From: Acetatifactor aquisgranensis
GTDB lineage: Bacteria > Bacillota > Clostridia > Lachnospirales > Lachnospiraceae
NCBI RefSeq assembly: GCF_943193215.1
Contig: NZ_CALPDH010000027.1
Coordinates: 1 to 64,000 of the forward strand
Length of the DNA stretch: 64,000 nt
Direction: 5' to 3'
Shown here: one piece after another, positions 1 through 8,717 of the stretch
How the letters are laid out: the number at the start of each line of letters is the position of its first letter
How positions within the stretch are numbered: the first letter of the stretch is position 1
Program-made: the position numbers and the translations under genes
Notes under the pieces: generated by a model
Seen by the model: the letters and a program-made list of their open reading frames with translations, nothing else
Database searches by the model: none
What the model was told of the DNA's origin: nothing

Positions 1-85
1 CAGCTATTCATCAGATATGACTTTGTAACTTATTAACTGTATAGCTCTTGTGGCTATATCATCATTATACTAGGAGGGAAAGGAA

Positions 86-373
86 ATGATTAAAACAAAG
101 AAAGGGTTTTTGCTGAGAAGATTGGGGAAGGAATACATGGTGGTACCTGTCGGCGAGGCCAGTAAAGATTTTAATGGCATGATCAGGCTGAACGAAACAG
201 GGGCATTTTATTGGCAGGAATTGGAGAAAGGCATTACGAAAAACGAATTGGTAAGAAATATGCTGGAGCGATTTGAGGGCTTGGACGAAGAAACAGCCTG
301 CAGGGATTTAAAGGAATTTCTTGCGATAGTGGAAGTAGCTCTGGAGTTTGACGATGACATACAGCACGATTGA
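86..373 (+). CDS. PqqD-like RiPP recognition element protein
   Basis: A 95-residue protein with the size and feel of a stand-alone PqqD/RRE domain: a basic beta-hairpin start (FLLRRLGKEYMVVPVG), then a motif around LNETGAFYWQELEKG and a helical tail, as in PqqD-type winged helices that bind RiPP leader peptides. ATG follows a strong ribosome site (aggaggg, 71-77). Its 3' end overlaps the next gene, and a candidate precursor and a radical SAM maturase lie downstream, so a leader-binding role in peptide modification is the natural reading. The family assignment is from sequence pattern only. Confidence 0.75.
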   Translation: MIKTKKGFLLRRLGKEYMVVPVGEASKDFNGMIRLNETGAFYWQELEKGITKNELVRNMLERFEGLDEETACRDLKEFLAIVEVALEFDDDIQHD

Positions 374-785
374 ACAGGAATTGGACGAGCAGGGGCATAG
401 TCTGTTTCAGACAGTTGGGGACAGCATGGAACCGCTCCTGCATAACAGAAAAAGCACGGTTGTGATTGAAAAGGTGTCAGGGACGCTCAAAAAATATGAT
501 GTAGCGTTATACCGCCGCCCGGGAGGAGAGTATGTATTGCATCGCGTGCTGAAAGTCAGAAGCAGTGATTATCTCATTTGCGGAGACAACCGGACGTATA
601 GAGAGCCTGTTCCGAAAGAATGGATTCTCGGGGTTATGACAGGTTTTTATCCCGATGAGAGTAGTTTGCTGATATCCTGCGAAGACCAGGAATACCGGAG
701 ATATCTGCAGACCCTTGGCAGACGTTACTGTATCTGTTGGACGAAGACCCTGCCGAGACGGATTCGCAATAAAATCATGCGATAG
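354..785 (+). CDS. S26-like serine protease / signal-peptidase-like protein of RiPP cluster
   Basis: 143 residues from the ATG at 354; a TTG at 348 in the same frame is a less likely start. It overlaps the PqqD-like gene by 20 bases. The catalytic-serine motif GDSMEPLL is at residues 22-29 and a VLHRVLKV block with a following CGDN matches the second half of S24/S26 folds. A His, not the bacterial Lys, occupies the general-base position, as in SipW/SEC11-type enzymes. No clear membrane anchor is visible. In this cluster it may remove the leader peptide, but that is inference. Confidence 0.7.
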   Translation: MTYSTIEQELDEQGHSLFQTVGDSMEPLLHNRKSTVVIEKVSGTLKKYDVALYRRPGGEYVLHRVLKVRSSDYLICGDNRTYREPVPKEWILGVMTGFYPDESSLLISCEDQEYRRYLQTLGRRYCICWTKTLPRRIRNKIMR

Positions 786-849
786 TAGATGTGTAATTAT
801 GAAGGAGGTTACATATTTATTATAAATATTAAGGAAGGAGGACGAACCA

Positions 850-1032
850 ATGAAATATGTAAAAGCAGAAGCAGAGGTTGTGCTGTTTGATAACAGTGAT
901 GTTATCACAACAAGCGGTAATTCGCTTTGCATGGATGGTGTCAGCAAGTATCAGAATGATTCCAGAGAATGCGCGAGTACTAGTCACGTAAGTGGTGTGC
1001 CGGGTTGCGGTTATAGTGCCCAGTGGTTATAA
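850..1032 (+). CDS. Candidate RiPP precursor peptide (60 residues, three Cys)
   Basis: Preceded by a strong ribosome site (aaggaaggagg, 831-841). The first 23 residues are hydrophobic/acidic and end in DVITTSG, a plausible leader. The remaining 37 residues are Ser/Gly/Asn-rich with Cys at 27, 41 and 53 and end in an aromatic tail (GYSAQWL). Position between an RRE/protease pair and a radical SAM/SPASM enzyme plus exporter fits a modified peptide, for instance thioether-linked. I do not recognise a named family with certainty. The cleavage site is not determined by sequence. Confidence 0.65.
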   Translation: MKYVKAEAEVVLFDNSDVITTSGNSLCMDGVSKYQNDSRECASTSHVSGVPGCGYSAQWL

Positions 1033-1033
1033 G

Positions 1034-1052
1034 CCTTTCTTTTGGAGAAAGG
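1034..1052 (+). promoter_or_regulatory. Hairpin directly after the precursor stop codon
   Basis: CCTTTCT (1034-1040) pairs with AGAAAGG (1046-1052) around a 5-nt loop. No U-run follows, so it looks more like a 3'-end stabiliser or processing hairpin than an intrinsic terminator. Confidence 0.45.
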
Positions 1053-1114
1053 TGAGGCCTATGGAATCAGGGTTATTCTAGAGTGAAGAATCCTGTATTG
1101 CGCAATCCATGTGA

Positions 1115-1158
1115 GTGTGGCAGCGTTTCCGCGATAGTTGGCGTGAATGCTGCCACAC
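1115..1158 (+). promoter_or_regulatory. Perfect 10-bp hairpin between precursor and maturase gene
   Basis: GTGTGGCAGC (1115-1124) is perfectly complementary to GCTGCCACAC (1149-1158), with a 24-nt loop. A short T-run (gtttt) lies about 12 nt later. It sits in the 180-bp gap between the precursor and the radical SAM gene, a typical place for attenuation that makes precursor mRNA exceed enzyme mRNA. Confidence 0.5.
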
Positions 1159-1212
1159 AAGCACGATAGTTTTAACTGTTAAGCAGTATAAAATATAAAG
1201 GATGGCAGTGGG

Positions 1213-2625
1213 ATGTTTTACAAGCTAAGAAAGGGTTATGTCCTGCGAGGCTGGGATAAGATGGCATGGGTGGTGGTACATCGCCCTGAAAATAAGTACA
1301 GGACTCTCAGCACAGAGGAATTTCATACGCTTCTTCTCTGTGATGGCAGCGAAGACCTTGAGGCTGATTATGTTACTGATGAAATGAGGACAGCCCGGAA
1401 AAAATTGGAGGAAGAGGGAATCATCGAACCCTGTGGGCATGGTATATCTTTGGAGGATGACCAGAATTATCGTTATTACGACAATCGTTTCGTACAGTCG
1501 GTGTTCTGGTCAATTACCGGACGGTGCAATTATCGGTGCCGCCATTGCTACATGGATGCACCGGAAGGGGCTTTGGGTGAACTTTCCCATGAACAGGCGA
1601 TTGCTTTCATAGATGAGATGGCGGAATGCGGCGTCTTATGTGTGGATATTACCGGAGGCGAACCTTTTGTCCGGAAGGATTTCTGGTTACTGGTTGACCG
1701 GATTCAATCCCATAAAATGACAGTCAGGCAGATATATACCAATGGCTGGCTGCTCAATGATTCGATTCTGGATGAATTCGAGAAGAGAAACCTCAAGCCG
1801 GAGATCAGTATCAGCTTTGACGGAGTAGGGTGGCATGACTGGATGCGTGGCGTAAAAGGGGCGGAGGAAGCAGCCTTGAGGGCGTTGAAGTTATGTAAAA
1901 GGCGCGGTTTCCCGATGAATGTGGAACTGTGTGTTCATAAAGGCAATCAGGAGACGCTTCGTGAAACGATGAGGATTCTTTCAGATATTGGCGTACCTGC
2001 GTTGAAGGTTGCCAATGTATCGCCGACTGATCTTTGGAGCTGCAACAGTGAGGGGAATGATTTGGATACCCGTGCATATACTGAGGCGATGATTCGTTAC
2101 ATCCCGCATTTTTTCGAAGATGGAATGCCAATGGATGTGATGTTGACCGGTGTAGTCTCTTTGCATAAAGGATCAAAGAATTATGAGGTGATACCAGTCA
2201 GACTCAGTGGAACAGAAGAATGTCTGAACCGTCTTCTGTGCGGCGCGGTGCGTTATGCCTGTTATATTACCCCGGAGGGGCGCCTGCTTCCCTGTATGCC
2301 GATGACTGCATGCGAAGAACAGGCAGAATTTCCGTTGATTCAGGATATTGGTCTGAAAAAAGGGCTCGGTAACAGCTTTTATATGAATATAGTGGACAGC
2401 CGGGTGAAAGATTTGCTTGCAAAGAATACCAAATGCGCTGCCTGTGAATTCAAGTATCGGTGCGGAGGCGGCTGCCGGGCTTTTGCGTTGGCACAGACCG
2501 GTGACCTGATGGGCTGTGACGGCAATCAATGTCTTCTCTGGAAAGAAGGCTATACAGAGCGAATCCGTGAAACTGCTGATACGGCGATAGCAAGATATTG
2601 CACCAACCAAGAAAGGTCATCATGA
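1213..2625 (+). CDS. Radical SAM/SPASM peptide maturase with N-terminal RRE-like domain
   Basis: 470 residues. Residues 1-90 resemble a PqqD-like winged helix. The radical SAM cluster motif CNYRCRHC places Cys at 105, 109 and 112. A Cys-rich C-terminal SPASM region (CGAVRYAC, PCMPMTAC, then CAACEFKYRCGGGC and CDGNQC) should hold auxiliary iron-sulfur clusters. Enzymes of this build modify RiPP precursors, forming thioether or other cross-links. The adjacent three-Cys peptide is the obvious substrate. The stop codon overlaps the start of the exporter gene (ATGA), indicating translational coupling. Family-level call is firm; reaction type is inference. Confidence 0.88.
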   Translation: MFYKLRKGYVLRGWDKMAWVVVHRPENKYRTLSTEEFHTLLLCDGSEDLEADYVTDEMRTARKKLEEEGIIEPCGHGISLEDDQNYRYYDNRFVQSVFWSITGRCNYRCRHCYMDAPEGALGELSHEQAIAFIDEMAECGVLCVDITGGEPFVRKDFWLLVDRIQSHKMTVRQIYTNGWLLNDSILDEFEKRNLKPEISISFDGVGWHDWMRGVKGAEEAALRALKLCKRRGFPMNVELCVHKGNQETLRETMRILSDIGVPALKVANVSPTDLWSCNSEGNDLDTRAYTEAMIRYIPHFFEDGMPMDVMLTGVVSLHKGSKNYEVIPVRLSGTEECLNRLLCGAVRYACYITPEGRLLPCMPMTACEEQAEFPLIQDIGLKKGLGNSFYMNIVDSRVKDLLAKNTKCAACEFKYRCGGGCRAFALAQTGDLMGCDGNQCLLWKEGYTERIRETADTAIARYCTNQERSS

Positions 2626-4367
2626 AGAACAGAAAACATGCGCAAACCCTTACATGGCTCAGCCAGGTGACAGGGAAGAAAAAAATATATATTTTTTATC
2701 TGGTACTGTTACAGGCGCTATTGGGGACAATGAGCGTTTTTTCCGCAATTCTTTTCCGCAACCTGATTGATGAGGCTGTGGCAAAGGAAAAAGCGGGATT
2801 CTTTCATGCAGTGATATGGGCAGCCGTCCTGATGGCAGGCCGGATGATGATAGGTTCGCTTGTACGTTTCTTATACGAATGGAGCCGTGCTGTCCTGGAA
2901 AATCAGTTTAAGCAGCGGCTCTTTTCCTGTTTGCTGCACAAAGAGTATGCAGCTGTCACAGCGATTCATTCCGGCGAGTGGATGAATCGCCTGACGTCCG
3001 ATACGGCGGTAGTGACTAATGGTATAGTGGATATTGTGCCGAGCCTGACCGGGATGCTGACGAGAATGGTTGGAGCGCTGATTGCTATATTTATGTTAGA
3101 GCCGATGTTTGTGTACATTCTTATTCCGGGCGGCGGTCTGATTCTGCTGCTCACTTATGGTTTCCGCAAGGTGCTGAAGCGTCTGCATAAACAGATTCAG
3201 GAAACTGACGGCGCGGTGCGGGTATTTATGCAGGAGCGGCTGGGAAATCTTATGATTGTCCGAACCTTTGCCATGGAGAATGAGACAAAGGAGGCAGCCT
3301 CAGCCAAAATGCAGCAGCATAAAGCTGCCCGTATGCGGCGCAATAATCTGTCTAATTTATGCAATATTGGATTTGGTGTGGCGGCAAATGGTATATATCT
3401 GTTTGGTGCTGCGTATTGTGGCTATGGAATATTAAAGGGGACGATATCCTATGGCACTATGACAGCCGTGCTGCAGTTGGTTGGACAGGTTCAATCTCCT
3501 TTTGCCAGCCTTACCGGTTTTCTGCCGATGTATTATGCTATGATTGCCAGTGCAGAACGATTGATGGAGGCGGAAAATTATGCGGAGGACTGCGAAGAAA
3601 AGCCCGTAAAGGAACAGGATATCCTGGAGTTTTATCAGAAGGGATTAAAAAGTATCGGGTTACGGAATGCTGCTTTCACGTACCGGTCTCCAACTCATAA
3701 GGATGCTTCCGAAGAAGATGTCTCTGTGCCGTTGGTTCTAAAAGGCATCAATCTGGAAATCCGCAAAGGGGACTATGTGGCCTTTACCGGTCATTCCGGC
3801 TGTGGGAAAAGCACTATATTAAAACTTCTGATGTGTCTGTATCCGCTGGATTCCGGGAAGCGGTATATTGAAAGAAATGGAGTCTCGGACACTGGAATGA
3901 CTGAGCAGCCTTTGACTGCCGGTTGGCGTGGCCTGTTTGCCTATGTGCCCCAGGGAAACCAATTGATGAGCGGTACGATTCGGGAGATTGTGGCATTTGG
4001 GGATGCAGAGAGGATGCAGCAGGAACGGCAGTTGATGCGGGCGTTGCGGGTAGCCTGTGCGGATGAGTTTGTAAGTGCGCTGAAAGATGGTCTGGACACG
4101 GTGTTAGGAGAGCGGGGAAACGGACTCTCGGAAGGGCAGATGCAAAGAATTGCCATAGCAAGAGCTGTGTTTTCGGAGCATCCCATTCTGATGTTAGATG
4201 AATCTACAAGTGCTTTGGATGAGGTGACGGAGCAGGAACTGTTGGCAAATCTGAAAGCTATGACGGATAAAACTGTATTGATAGTCACTCATCGGCCTGC
4301 CGTACTCCGGATTTGTGATAAACAGATTATCATGACAAAAGAGGGGGTAAGTGTTGTGGCGCCATGA
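2622..4367 (+). CDS. ABC exporter (fused membrane and ATPase domains)
   Basis: 581 residues from the ATG at 2622, which overlaps the maturase stop (ATGA) and follows gaaagg. An in-frame TTG at 2598 is less likely. Several N-terminal membrane segments precede an ATPase with Walker A GHSGCGKST (390-398), signature LSEGQ (502-506), Walker B ILMLDESTSALDE and the H-loop THRP. There is no N-terminal C39 peptidase domain, so leader cleavage would need another protein such as the S26-like one upstream. Probable role: export of the modified peptide. Downstream at 6455-6571 lies a diverged remnant of a homologous gene tail. Confidence 0.88.
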   Translation: MKNRKHAQTLTWLSQVTGKKKIYIFYLVLLQALLGTMSVFSAILFRNLIDEAVAKEKAGFFHAVIWAAVLMAGRMMIGSLVRFLYEWSRAVLENQFKQRLFSCLLHKEYAAVTAIHSGEWMNRLTSDTAVVTNGIVDIVPSLTGMLTRMVGALIAIFMLEPMFVYILIPGGGLILLLTYGFRKVLKRLHKQIQETDGAVRVFMQERLGNLMIVRTFAMENETKEAASAKMQQHKAARMRRNNLSNLCNIGFGVAANGIYLFGAAYCGYGILKGTISYGTMTAVLQLVGQVQSPFASLTGFLPMYYAMIASAERLMEAENYAEDCEEKPVKEQDILEFYQKGLKSIGLRNAAFTYRSPTHKDASEEDVSVPLVLKGINLEIRKGDYVAFTGHSGCGKSTILKLLMCLYPLDSGKRYIERNGVSDTGMTEQPLTAGWRGLFAYVPQGNQLMSGTIREIVAFGDAERMQQERQLMRALRVACADEFVSALKDGLDTVLGERGNGLSEGQMQRIAIARAVFSEHPILMLDESTSALDEVTEQELLANLKAMTDKTVLIVTHRPAVLRICDKQIIMTKEGVSVVAP

Positions 4368-4524
4368 CATTGAAAGATGGCGTGCTGACAGAAAATGACA
4401 GATTCTGTTCCATGAAAGGAAAAGGAAGTCTCTTGCACTTATGGGCATAGTACAGTAAAATAGAATCATGTCAGGCAGACATTTTGGCAGGAAGAATCTG
4501 CGCTATTTATGCGAGGAGCACATG

Positions 4525-4574
4525 AACGCCAGCCATATATGTTTGACCAGAGCAGTATGGTAAATTCTGGCGTT
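4525..4574 (+). other. Inverted repeat upstream of glmS
   Basis: AACGCCAG (4525-4532) and CTGGCGTT (4567-4574) form an 8-bp stem with a 34-nt loop, in the 242-bp gap between the exporter and glmS. The gap otherwise holds only short, unconvincing open frames. The hairpin does not contain the conserved glmS ribozyme core, so I leave its role open. Confidence 0.35.
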
Positions 4575-4609
4575 ATGTAGTATAGACTGAAAGAAAGAGG
4601 TATGAAAAT

Positions 4610-6448
4610 ATGTGTGGAATAGTAGGATTTACCGGGAACAGGCAGGCGGCCCCCATTCTTCTGGACGGACTGTCCAAGCTTGAGTACCGGGGATACGATT
4701 CGGCGGGCCTGGCGGTCCGCGATGAAGCGAACCAGGTGGAAATCATAAAGGCGAAAGGCCGTCTGCGCGCCCTGGCAGAAAAAACCAATAACGGCGCTGC
4801 CCTGGCAGGGACTTGCGGCATAGGCCATACCCGCTGGGCGACACATGGCGAACCCAGCGAAATCAACGCCCATCCCCACTGCAGCGATGACTATAATGTA
4901 GTGGGCGTCCACAATGGCATCATAGAAAATTATCAGGAACTGAAGGATAAGCTCCTGCGTAAAGGCTATACTTTCTACTCCGGAACGGACACAGAAGTGG
5001 CGGTCAAGCTGGTGGATTATTATTACAAAAAGTACGAGCATACGCCGGTGGACGCAATCAACCATGCGATGGTGCGTATCCGGGGCTCTTATGCGCTGGC
5101 CCTGATGTTTCGGGACTATCCGGAGGAAATCTATGCCGCGCGCAAAGACAGTCCCATGATTATCGGTGTCGCTGAGGGCGGAGCCTTTCTCGCCTCGGAT
5201 GTCCCGGCAATCCTGAAGTACACCCGAAATGTCTATTACATCGGAAATATGGAGCTTGTCCGCCTGCAGAAAGGGGAGGCATCTTTCTACAATCTGGACG
5301 GAGATGAGATTGAGAAAGAGCTGGTTGAAATCAAATGGAATGCCGAAGCGGCAGAAAAGTCCGGTTTCGAGCATTTCATGATGAAAGAAATCCATGAGCA
5401 GCCGCGCGCCGTCAGGGATACTCTGAATTCGGTGATCAAAGAGGGAAAAATCGATTTGGCAGATACAGGCCTTACCGGGCAGGACATGGCGGAAATCAGC
5501 CAGATTTATATTGTGGCCTGCGGTTCGGCCTACCATGTGGGGGTAGCAGCGCAGTATGTGATTGAGGATTTGACGCAGATTCCGGTTCGCGTGGAACTGG
5601 CATCGGAATTCCGCTATCGCAGATTGCTCCTGCCGGAGAATGCCCTTGTGATTATCATAAGCCAGTCCGGCGAAACGGCAGACAGCCTTGCGGCGCTGCG
5701 GGAAGCGAAAGTTCGCGGAGCGAAGACACTGGCAATCGTCAATGTGGTAGGATCTACCATCGCCCGGGAGGCGGACCATGTGTTCTATACGCTGGCCGGG
5801 CCGGAGATTGCAGTGGCGACTACCAAGGCATACAGCACCCAGCTGGCTGCATCCTATATGCTTGCAATCGAGTTCGGCAGGGTGCGGGGCGTGCTTGACG
5901 AGGAAAAGTATGCTGCGCTGATTGCGGAGCTTCAGACTCTTCCGGGTAAAATCGAGAGACTGCTGGAGGACAAAGAGCGCATCCAATGGTTCGCGTCAAA
6001 ACAGGCAGGCGCTAAGAACGCATTCTTCATCGGCCGGGGCATCGACTATGCCATCAGCCTGGAGGGCAGCTTAAAGATGAAGGAAATCAGCTATATCCAT
6101 ACAGGGGCATACGCAGCTGGAGAACTGAAGCACGGTACAATCAGCCTGATTGAGAATGGAACGCTGCTGATAGGAATCCTGACCCAGCAGGAACTGTATG
6201 AAAAGACCCTCAGCAACATGCTGGAGTGCAAGAGCCGCGGCGCCTATCTGATGGCTCTGACTACATACGGCAACTATAACATAGAGGACAGCGCAGATTT
6301 TGTCTGCTATATTCCCAGAACGGACGCTCATTTTTCTGCGAGTCTGGCGGTCATCCCGCTCCAGCTGCTTGGCTACTATGTCAGCGTGGCGAAAGGCCTG
6401 GATGTAGATAAGCCGCGCAATCTGGCGAAAAGTGTGACGGTAGAGTGA
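4610..6448 (+). CDS. glmS: Glutamine-fructose-6-phosphate aminotransferase (isomerizing)
   Basis: 612 residues, full length. It begins MCGIVGF, exposing the catalytic Cys2 of the class II glutamine amidotransferase domain; GYDSAGLAV and HTRWATHG are typical. Two SIS sugar-isomerase domains follow (ISQSGETADS and a second half with SLEGSLKMKEISYIH), and the end DKPRNLAKSVTVE is standard. It makes glucosamine-6-phosphate for cell-wall synthesis. Ribosome site gaaagaaagagg precedes the ATG. Its position is odd: exporter sequence lies on both sides (an intact gene upstream and a decayed homologous tail downstream), so it may have been inserted or rearranged into the peptide cluster. Confidence 0.96.
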   Translation: MCGIVGFTGNRQAAPILLDGLSKLEYRGYDSAGLAVRDEANQVEIIKAKGRLRALAEKTNNGAALAGTCGIGHTRWATHGEPSEINAHPHCSDDYNVVGVHNGIIENYQELKDKLLRKGYTFYSGTDTEVAVKLVDYYYKKYEHTPVDAINHAMVRIRGSYALALMFRDYPEEIYAARKDSPMIIGVAEGGAFLASDVPAILKYTRNVYYIGNMELVRLQKGEASFYNLDGDEIEKELVEIKWNAEAAEKSGFEHFMMKEIHEQPRAVRDTLNSVIKEGKIDLADTGLTGQDMAEISQIYIVACGSAYHVGVAAQYVIEDLTQIPVRVELASEFRYRRLLLPENALVIIISQSGETADSLAALREAKVRGAKTLAIVNVVGSTIAREADHVFYTLAGPEIAVATTKAYSTQLAASYMLAIEFGRVRGVLDEEKYAALIAELQTLPGKIERLLEDKERIQWFASKQAGAKNAFFIGRGIDYAISLEGSLKMKEISYIHTGAYAAGELKHGTISLIENGTLLIGILTQQELYEKTLSNMLECKSRGAYLMALTTYGNYNIEDSADFVCYIPRTDAHFSASLAVIPLQLLGYYVSVAKGLDVDKPRNLAKSVTVE

Positions 6449-6454
6449 TATCGT

Positions 6455-6571
6455 CAATCTGCATTCAGATGGACTGGCAGTGTTTTGATTGCGACACATC
6501 GTTCCGCAGTGCTTGGGATTTGTGATAAGCAGATCGCTATGGTGAAAGGGAGCTGTGCGACAGTGCATTAA
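6455..6571 (+). pseudogene. Remnant of a second exporter ABC gene C-terminus
   Basis: The frame at 6482-6571 reads VLIATHRSAVLGICDKQIAMVK and ends in TAA, closely matching the C-terminus of the exporter at 2622-4367 (VLIVTHRPAVLRICDKQIIMTK). Homology by eye extends back to about 6455 but there the frame shifts. Nucleotide identity is roughly 70%, so this is not a fresh duplication. It contains only the H-loop region; Walker A, signature and membrane domains are absent. Confidence 0.8.
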
Positions 6572-6599
6572 AGAATGGGCAGAGGCGGAAAGGATTGAG

Positions 6600-7589
6600 A
6601 TGGACAGAAGAAAATTTGGTAGGATACTTAAAACTGCAGCCATTATGGTGACAGCGGTTTTGGCTGCTTTGCTTGCATTCTTCTTTTGGACAGAGAATGA
6701 AGAGAAGAAAGAAATACAGGCTGCATATGAAGCCATGCAGAATGAGATACGCCCGCTGGAACTGGAAATCTATGGCTTGCAGCAGGAATTGAATGGTATA
6801 AAGGAAGAAGATGACAGGGAGACGAGGGGAATGGGCAGTATTGTTCTGCTGTTTACAGATTTGAGTGAAGGAATATATACAGATGCATATCCCCAGATGA
6901 CAAAGTACGGATTTAAGGGTGTGCTGGCATTGGGGGAAGAGCAGGCGCCGGGAGAGGCAGGATGCCTGAATGAACAGCAGTTTCAGGAACTGCTTGCGGC
7001 AGGATGGGAATGCTGCCTGAAATGGGAAATGGGGATGAATGAGAAAAAATGGCCGGCTTACAGCCGGCGTCTGGTGCGGAGAGCAAAAATCGAAAGTCCG
7101 AAATCCGTTTATTTCCAGAAAGAGGCATATGATGGCGGACAAGATGATTTCCTTGCGGAACAGCATTTTTCCGTTGCAATTCACCATGGGGAAGGGGATA
7201 TTCCACTGATTATCGCGGAAGCGGAGGAGGAACTCTGGCACTTTGGTGCAATGGCATGGAATGGAAACGATTCCTTATCCATGCTTGAGGAAACTATGGA
7301 GCAGCGGGGAAATTTGATATTTACCATAGGTTCAGATTCCCCGGAAGAGGAATATCAGAAAGATGTGTGCGAGGCCATGCTGGAAAGGATTCATGAGTAT
7401 TGTGAAACCAATGACATACAGGTGATGACACTTTCCGGGGCAGCAGAGTACAGAGAAATGCTGGAAGAGAAGCAAAATGGCACCATGGAGACGGAAACTG
7501 GCAGGAAAAGAGCGGAACTGGAAGAGCAGATAGAAGAACTGAATCATGAAATTGATGACATTACAGAGAAATACAGGAAAGGCAAGTAG
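6600..7589 (+). CDS. Membrane-anchored polysaccharide-deacetylase-like protein
   Basis: 329 residues from the ATG at 6600 (ggaaagga upstream); a longer frame begins at 6555. One N-terminal membrane segment is followed by a coiled-coil stretch, then a domain whose order resembles NodB-type deacetylases (IVLLFTDLSEG, YPQMTKYGFKGVLAL, FQELLAAGWECCLKWE). The canonical metal-binding Asp-Asp pair and HxxxH are not evident, so catalysis is doubtful. A second coiled coil ends the protein. The start lies just after the ABC remnant, suggesting it belonged to the peptide cluster. Function not established. Confidence 0.55.
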   Translation: MDRRKFGRILKTAAIMVTAVLAALLAFFFWTENEEKKEIQAAYEAMQNEIRPLELEIYGLQQELNGIKEEDDRETRGMGSIVLLFTDLSEGIYTDAYPQMTKYGFKGVLALGEEQAPGEAGCLNEQQFQELLAAGWECCLKWEMGMNEKKWPAYSRRLVRRAKIESPKSVYFQKEAYDGGQDDFLAEQHFSVAIHHGEGDIPLIIAEAEEELWHFGAMAWNGNDSLSMLEETMEQRGNLIFTIGSDSPEEEYQKDVCEAMLERIHEYCETNDIQVMTLSGAAEYREMLEEKQNGTMETETGRKRAELEEQIEELNHEIDDITEKYRKGK

Positions 7590-7644
7590 CATGTATGCTG
7601 AAAATCTATAGGAAAATAAACACGAGAAAAGGAGTCGAAACGAA

Positions 7645-8700
7645 ATGGAGTTAATGGAACTTTTACGGTATGTAGTATCACAGAACGCCTCAGATGTATT
7701 CGTCAGCGCGGGCCTGCCCCTTTCCTATCGCAAGAACGGGGTGCTCTATCAGGTAAATGAGGACAGGCTGTCTCCCGAGGACACGGAGAAGCTTTTGGAG
7801 GACGTCTATAAAAATGCGGGAGAACGTAAAAGCGATATCCTGCAGAAAACGGGCGATGACGATTTCTCGTTTGCCATTCCCGGACTTTCCCGGTTCAGGG
7901 TCAGCGCGTACAGACAAAGAGGAACCTATTCGGCAGTAATCCGTATCATTTCGTTCCAACTGCCGGAGTACACTGCTCTCCACATACCGGAATATGTGCT
8001 CCGCCTGGGGGACAGTGAGAAAGGCATGGTGCTGGTGACGGGGCCTGCAGGAAGCGGGAAATCTACCACCCTGGCCTGTATCATCAACCGTATCAATCAG
8101 AACCAGCAGAAACATATCATCACGCTGGAGGATCCGCTGGAGTATCTCCATCGTCATGCCCGGAGCATCGTGAGCCAGAGGGAAATCAAGGTGGATACGG
8201 AAGACTATGCCACCGCTCTGCGTGCGGCTCTTCGCCAGAGCCCGGACGTGATTCTGCTGGGAGAGATGAATGATAATGAGACTATCCATGTGGCGTTCGG
8301 CGCAGCCGGAACAGGCCGCCTGCTGTTTTCCACGATGCACACTGTAGGCGCGGTCAATACGATGCGCAGCATCATTGACGGTTTTCCGGAGAACCAGCAG
8401 AAACAAATCAGCGTACAGCTTTCAACGGTACTTACGGCCATAGTCTCCCAGCAGTTGGTTCCTGCCGTGAACGGAGAGATGGTGCCTGTCATGGAGGTCA
8501 TGACGGTGACTCCGGCTGTCCGTGCCCTGATTCGGGAGAATAAAATAGATCAGATTGACGCAATCCTTTATTCTTCTCTGCGGGACGATATGGTCTCCAT
8601 TGACGGAAATCTGCTGTCATTGTATAAGCAGGGCATCATTGCCGGAGATACAGCCGTAAAGTATGCCTTGAACCCGGAACTGTTGGAAAAGAAGCTGTAG
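7645..8700 (+). CDS. pilT: PilT-type retraction ATPase
   Basis: 351 residues. Opens MELMELLRYVVSQNASDVFVSAG, a PilT-like N-terminus. Walker A GPAGSGKST is at 133-141, followed by an Asp box (TLEDPLEYLH), Walker B (VILLGEM, here with Met where Arg is frequent) and a His box (TMHTVG). PilT hexamers power retraction of type IV pili. No pilin, PilB or PilC gene is visible in this window, so it is an orphan here. Good ribosome site aaaaggag. It runs in the same direction as the NUDIX gene 17 bases downstream and may share its mRNA. Confidence 0.85.
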   Translation: MELMELLRYVVSQNASDVFVSAGLPLSYRKNGVLYQVNEDRLSPEDTEKLLEDVYKNAGERKSDILQKTGDDDFSFAIPGLSRFRVSAYRQRGTYSAVIRIISFQLPEYTALHIPEYVLRLGDSEKGMVLVTGPAGSGKSTTLACIINRINQNQQKHIITLEDPLEYLHRHARSIVSQREIKVDTEDYATALRAALRQSPDVILLGEMNDNETIHVAFGAAGTGRLLFSTMHTVGAVNTMRSIIDGFPENQQKQISVQLSTVLTAIVSQQLVPAVNGEMVPVMEVMTVTPAVRALIRENKIDQIDAILYSSLRDDMVSIDGNLLSLYKQGIIAGDTAVKYALNPELLEKKL

Positions 8701-8717
8701 GAAAGGATGGTCATGCT

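Noticed and set aside
813..829. A/T palindrome ATATTTA-TTA-TAAATAT before the precursor gene
   Set aside because: Perfect but purely A/T and common by chance in such sequence; no supporting operator pattern.
4468..4563. 31-residue frame before glmS
   Set aside because: No ribosome site and no resemblance to a leader or precursor peptide.
4368..4609. glmS ribozyme upstream of glmS
   Set aside because: The 242 bp hold an 8-bp AACGCCAG/CTGGCGTT hairpin, but I find none of the conserved ribozyme core segments (such as the GCGCCAGAACT and GACGAGGAGG blocks).
4466..5986. 506-residue minus-strand open frame
   Set aside because: Antisense shadow of glmS, which is unambiguous.
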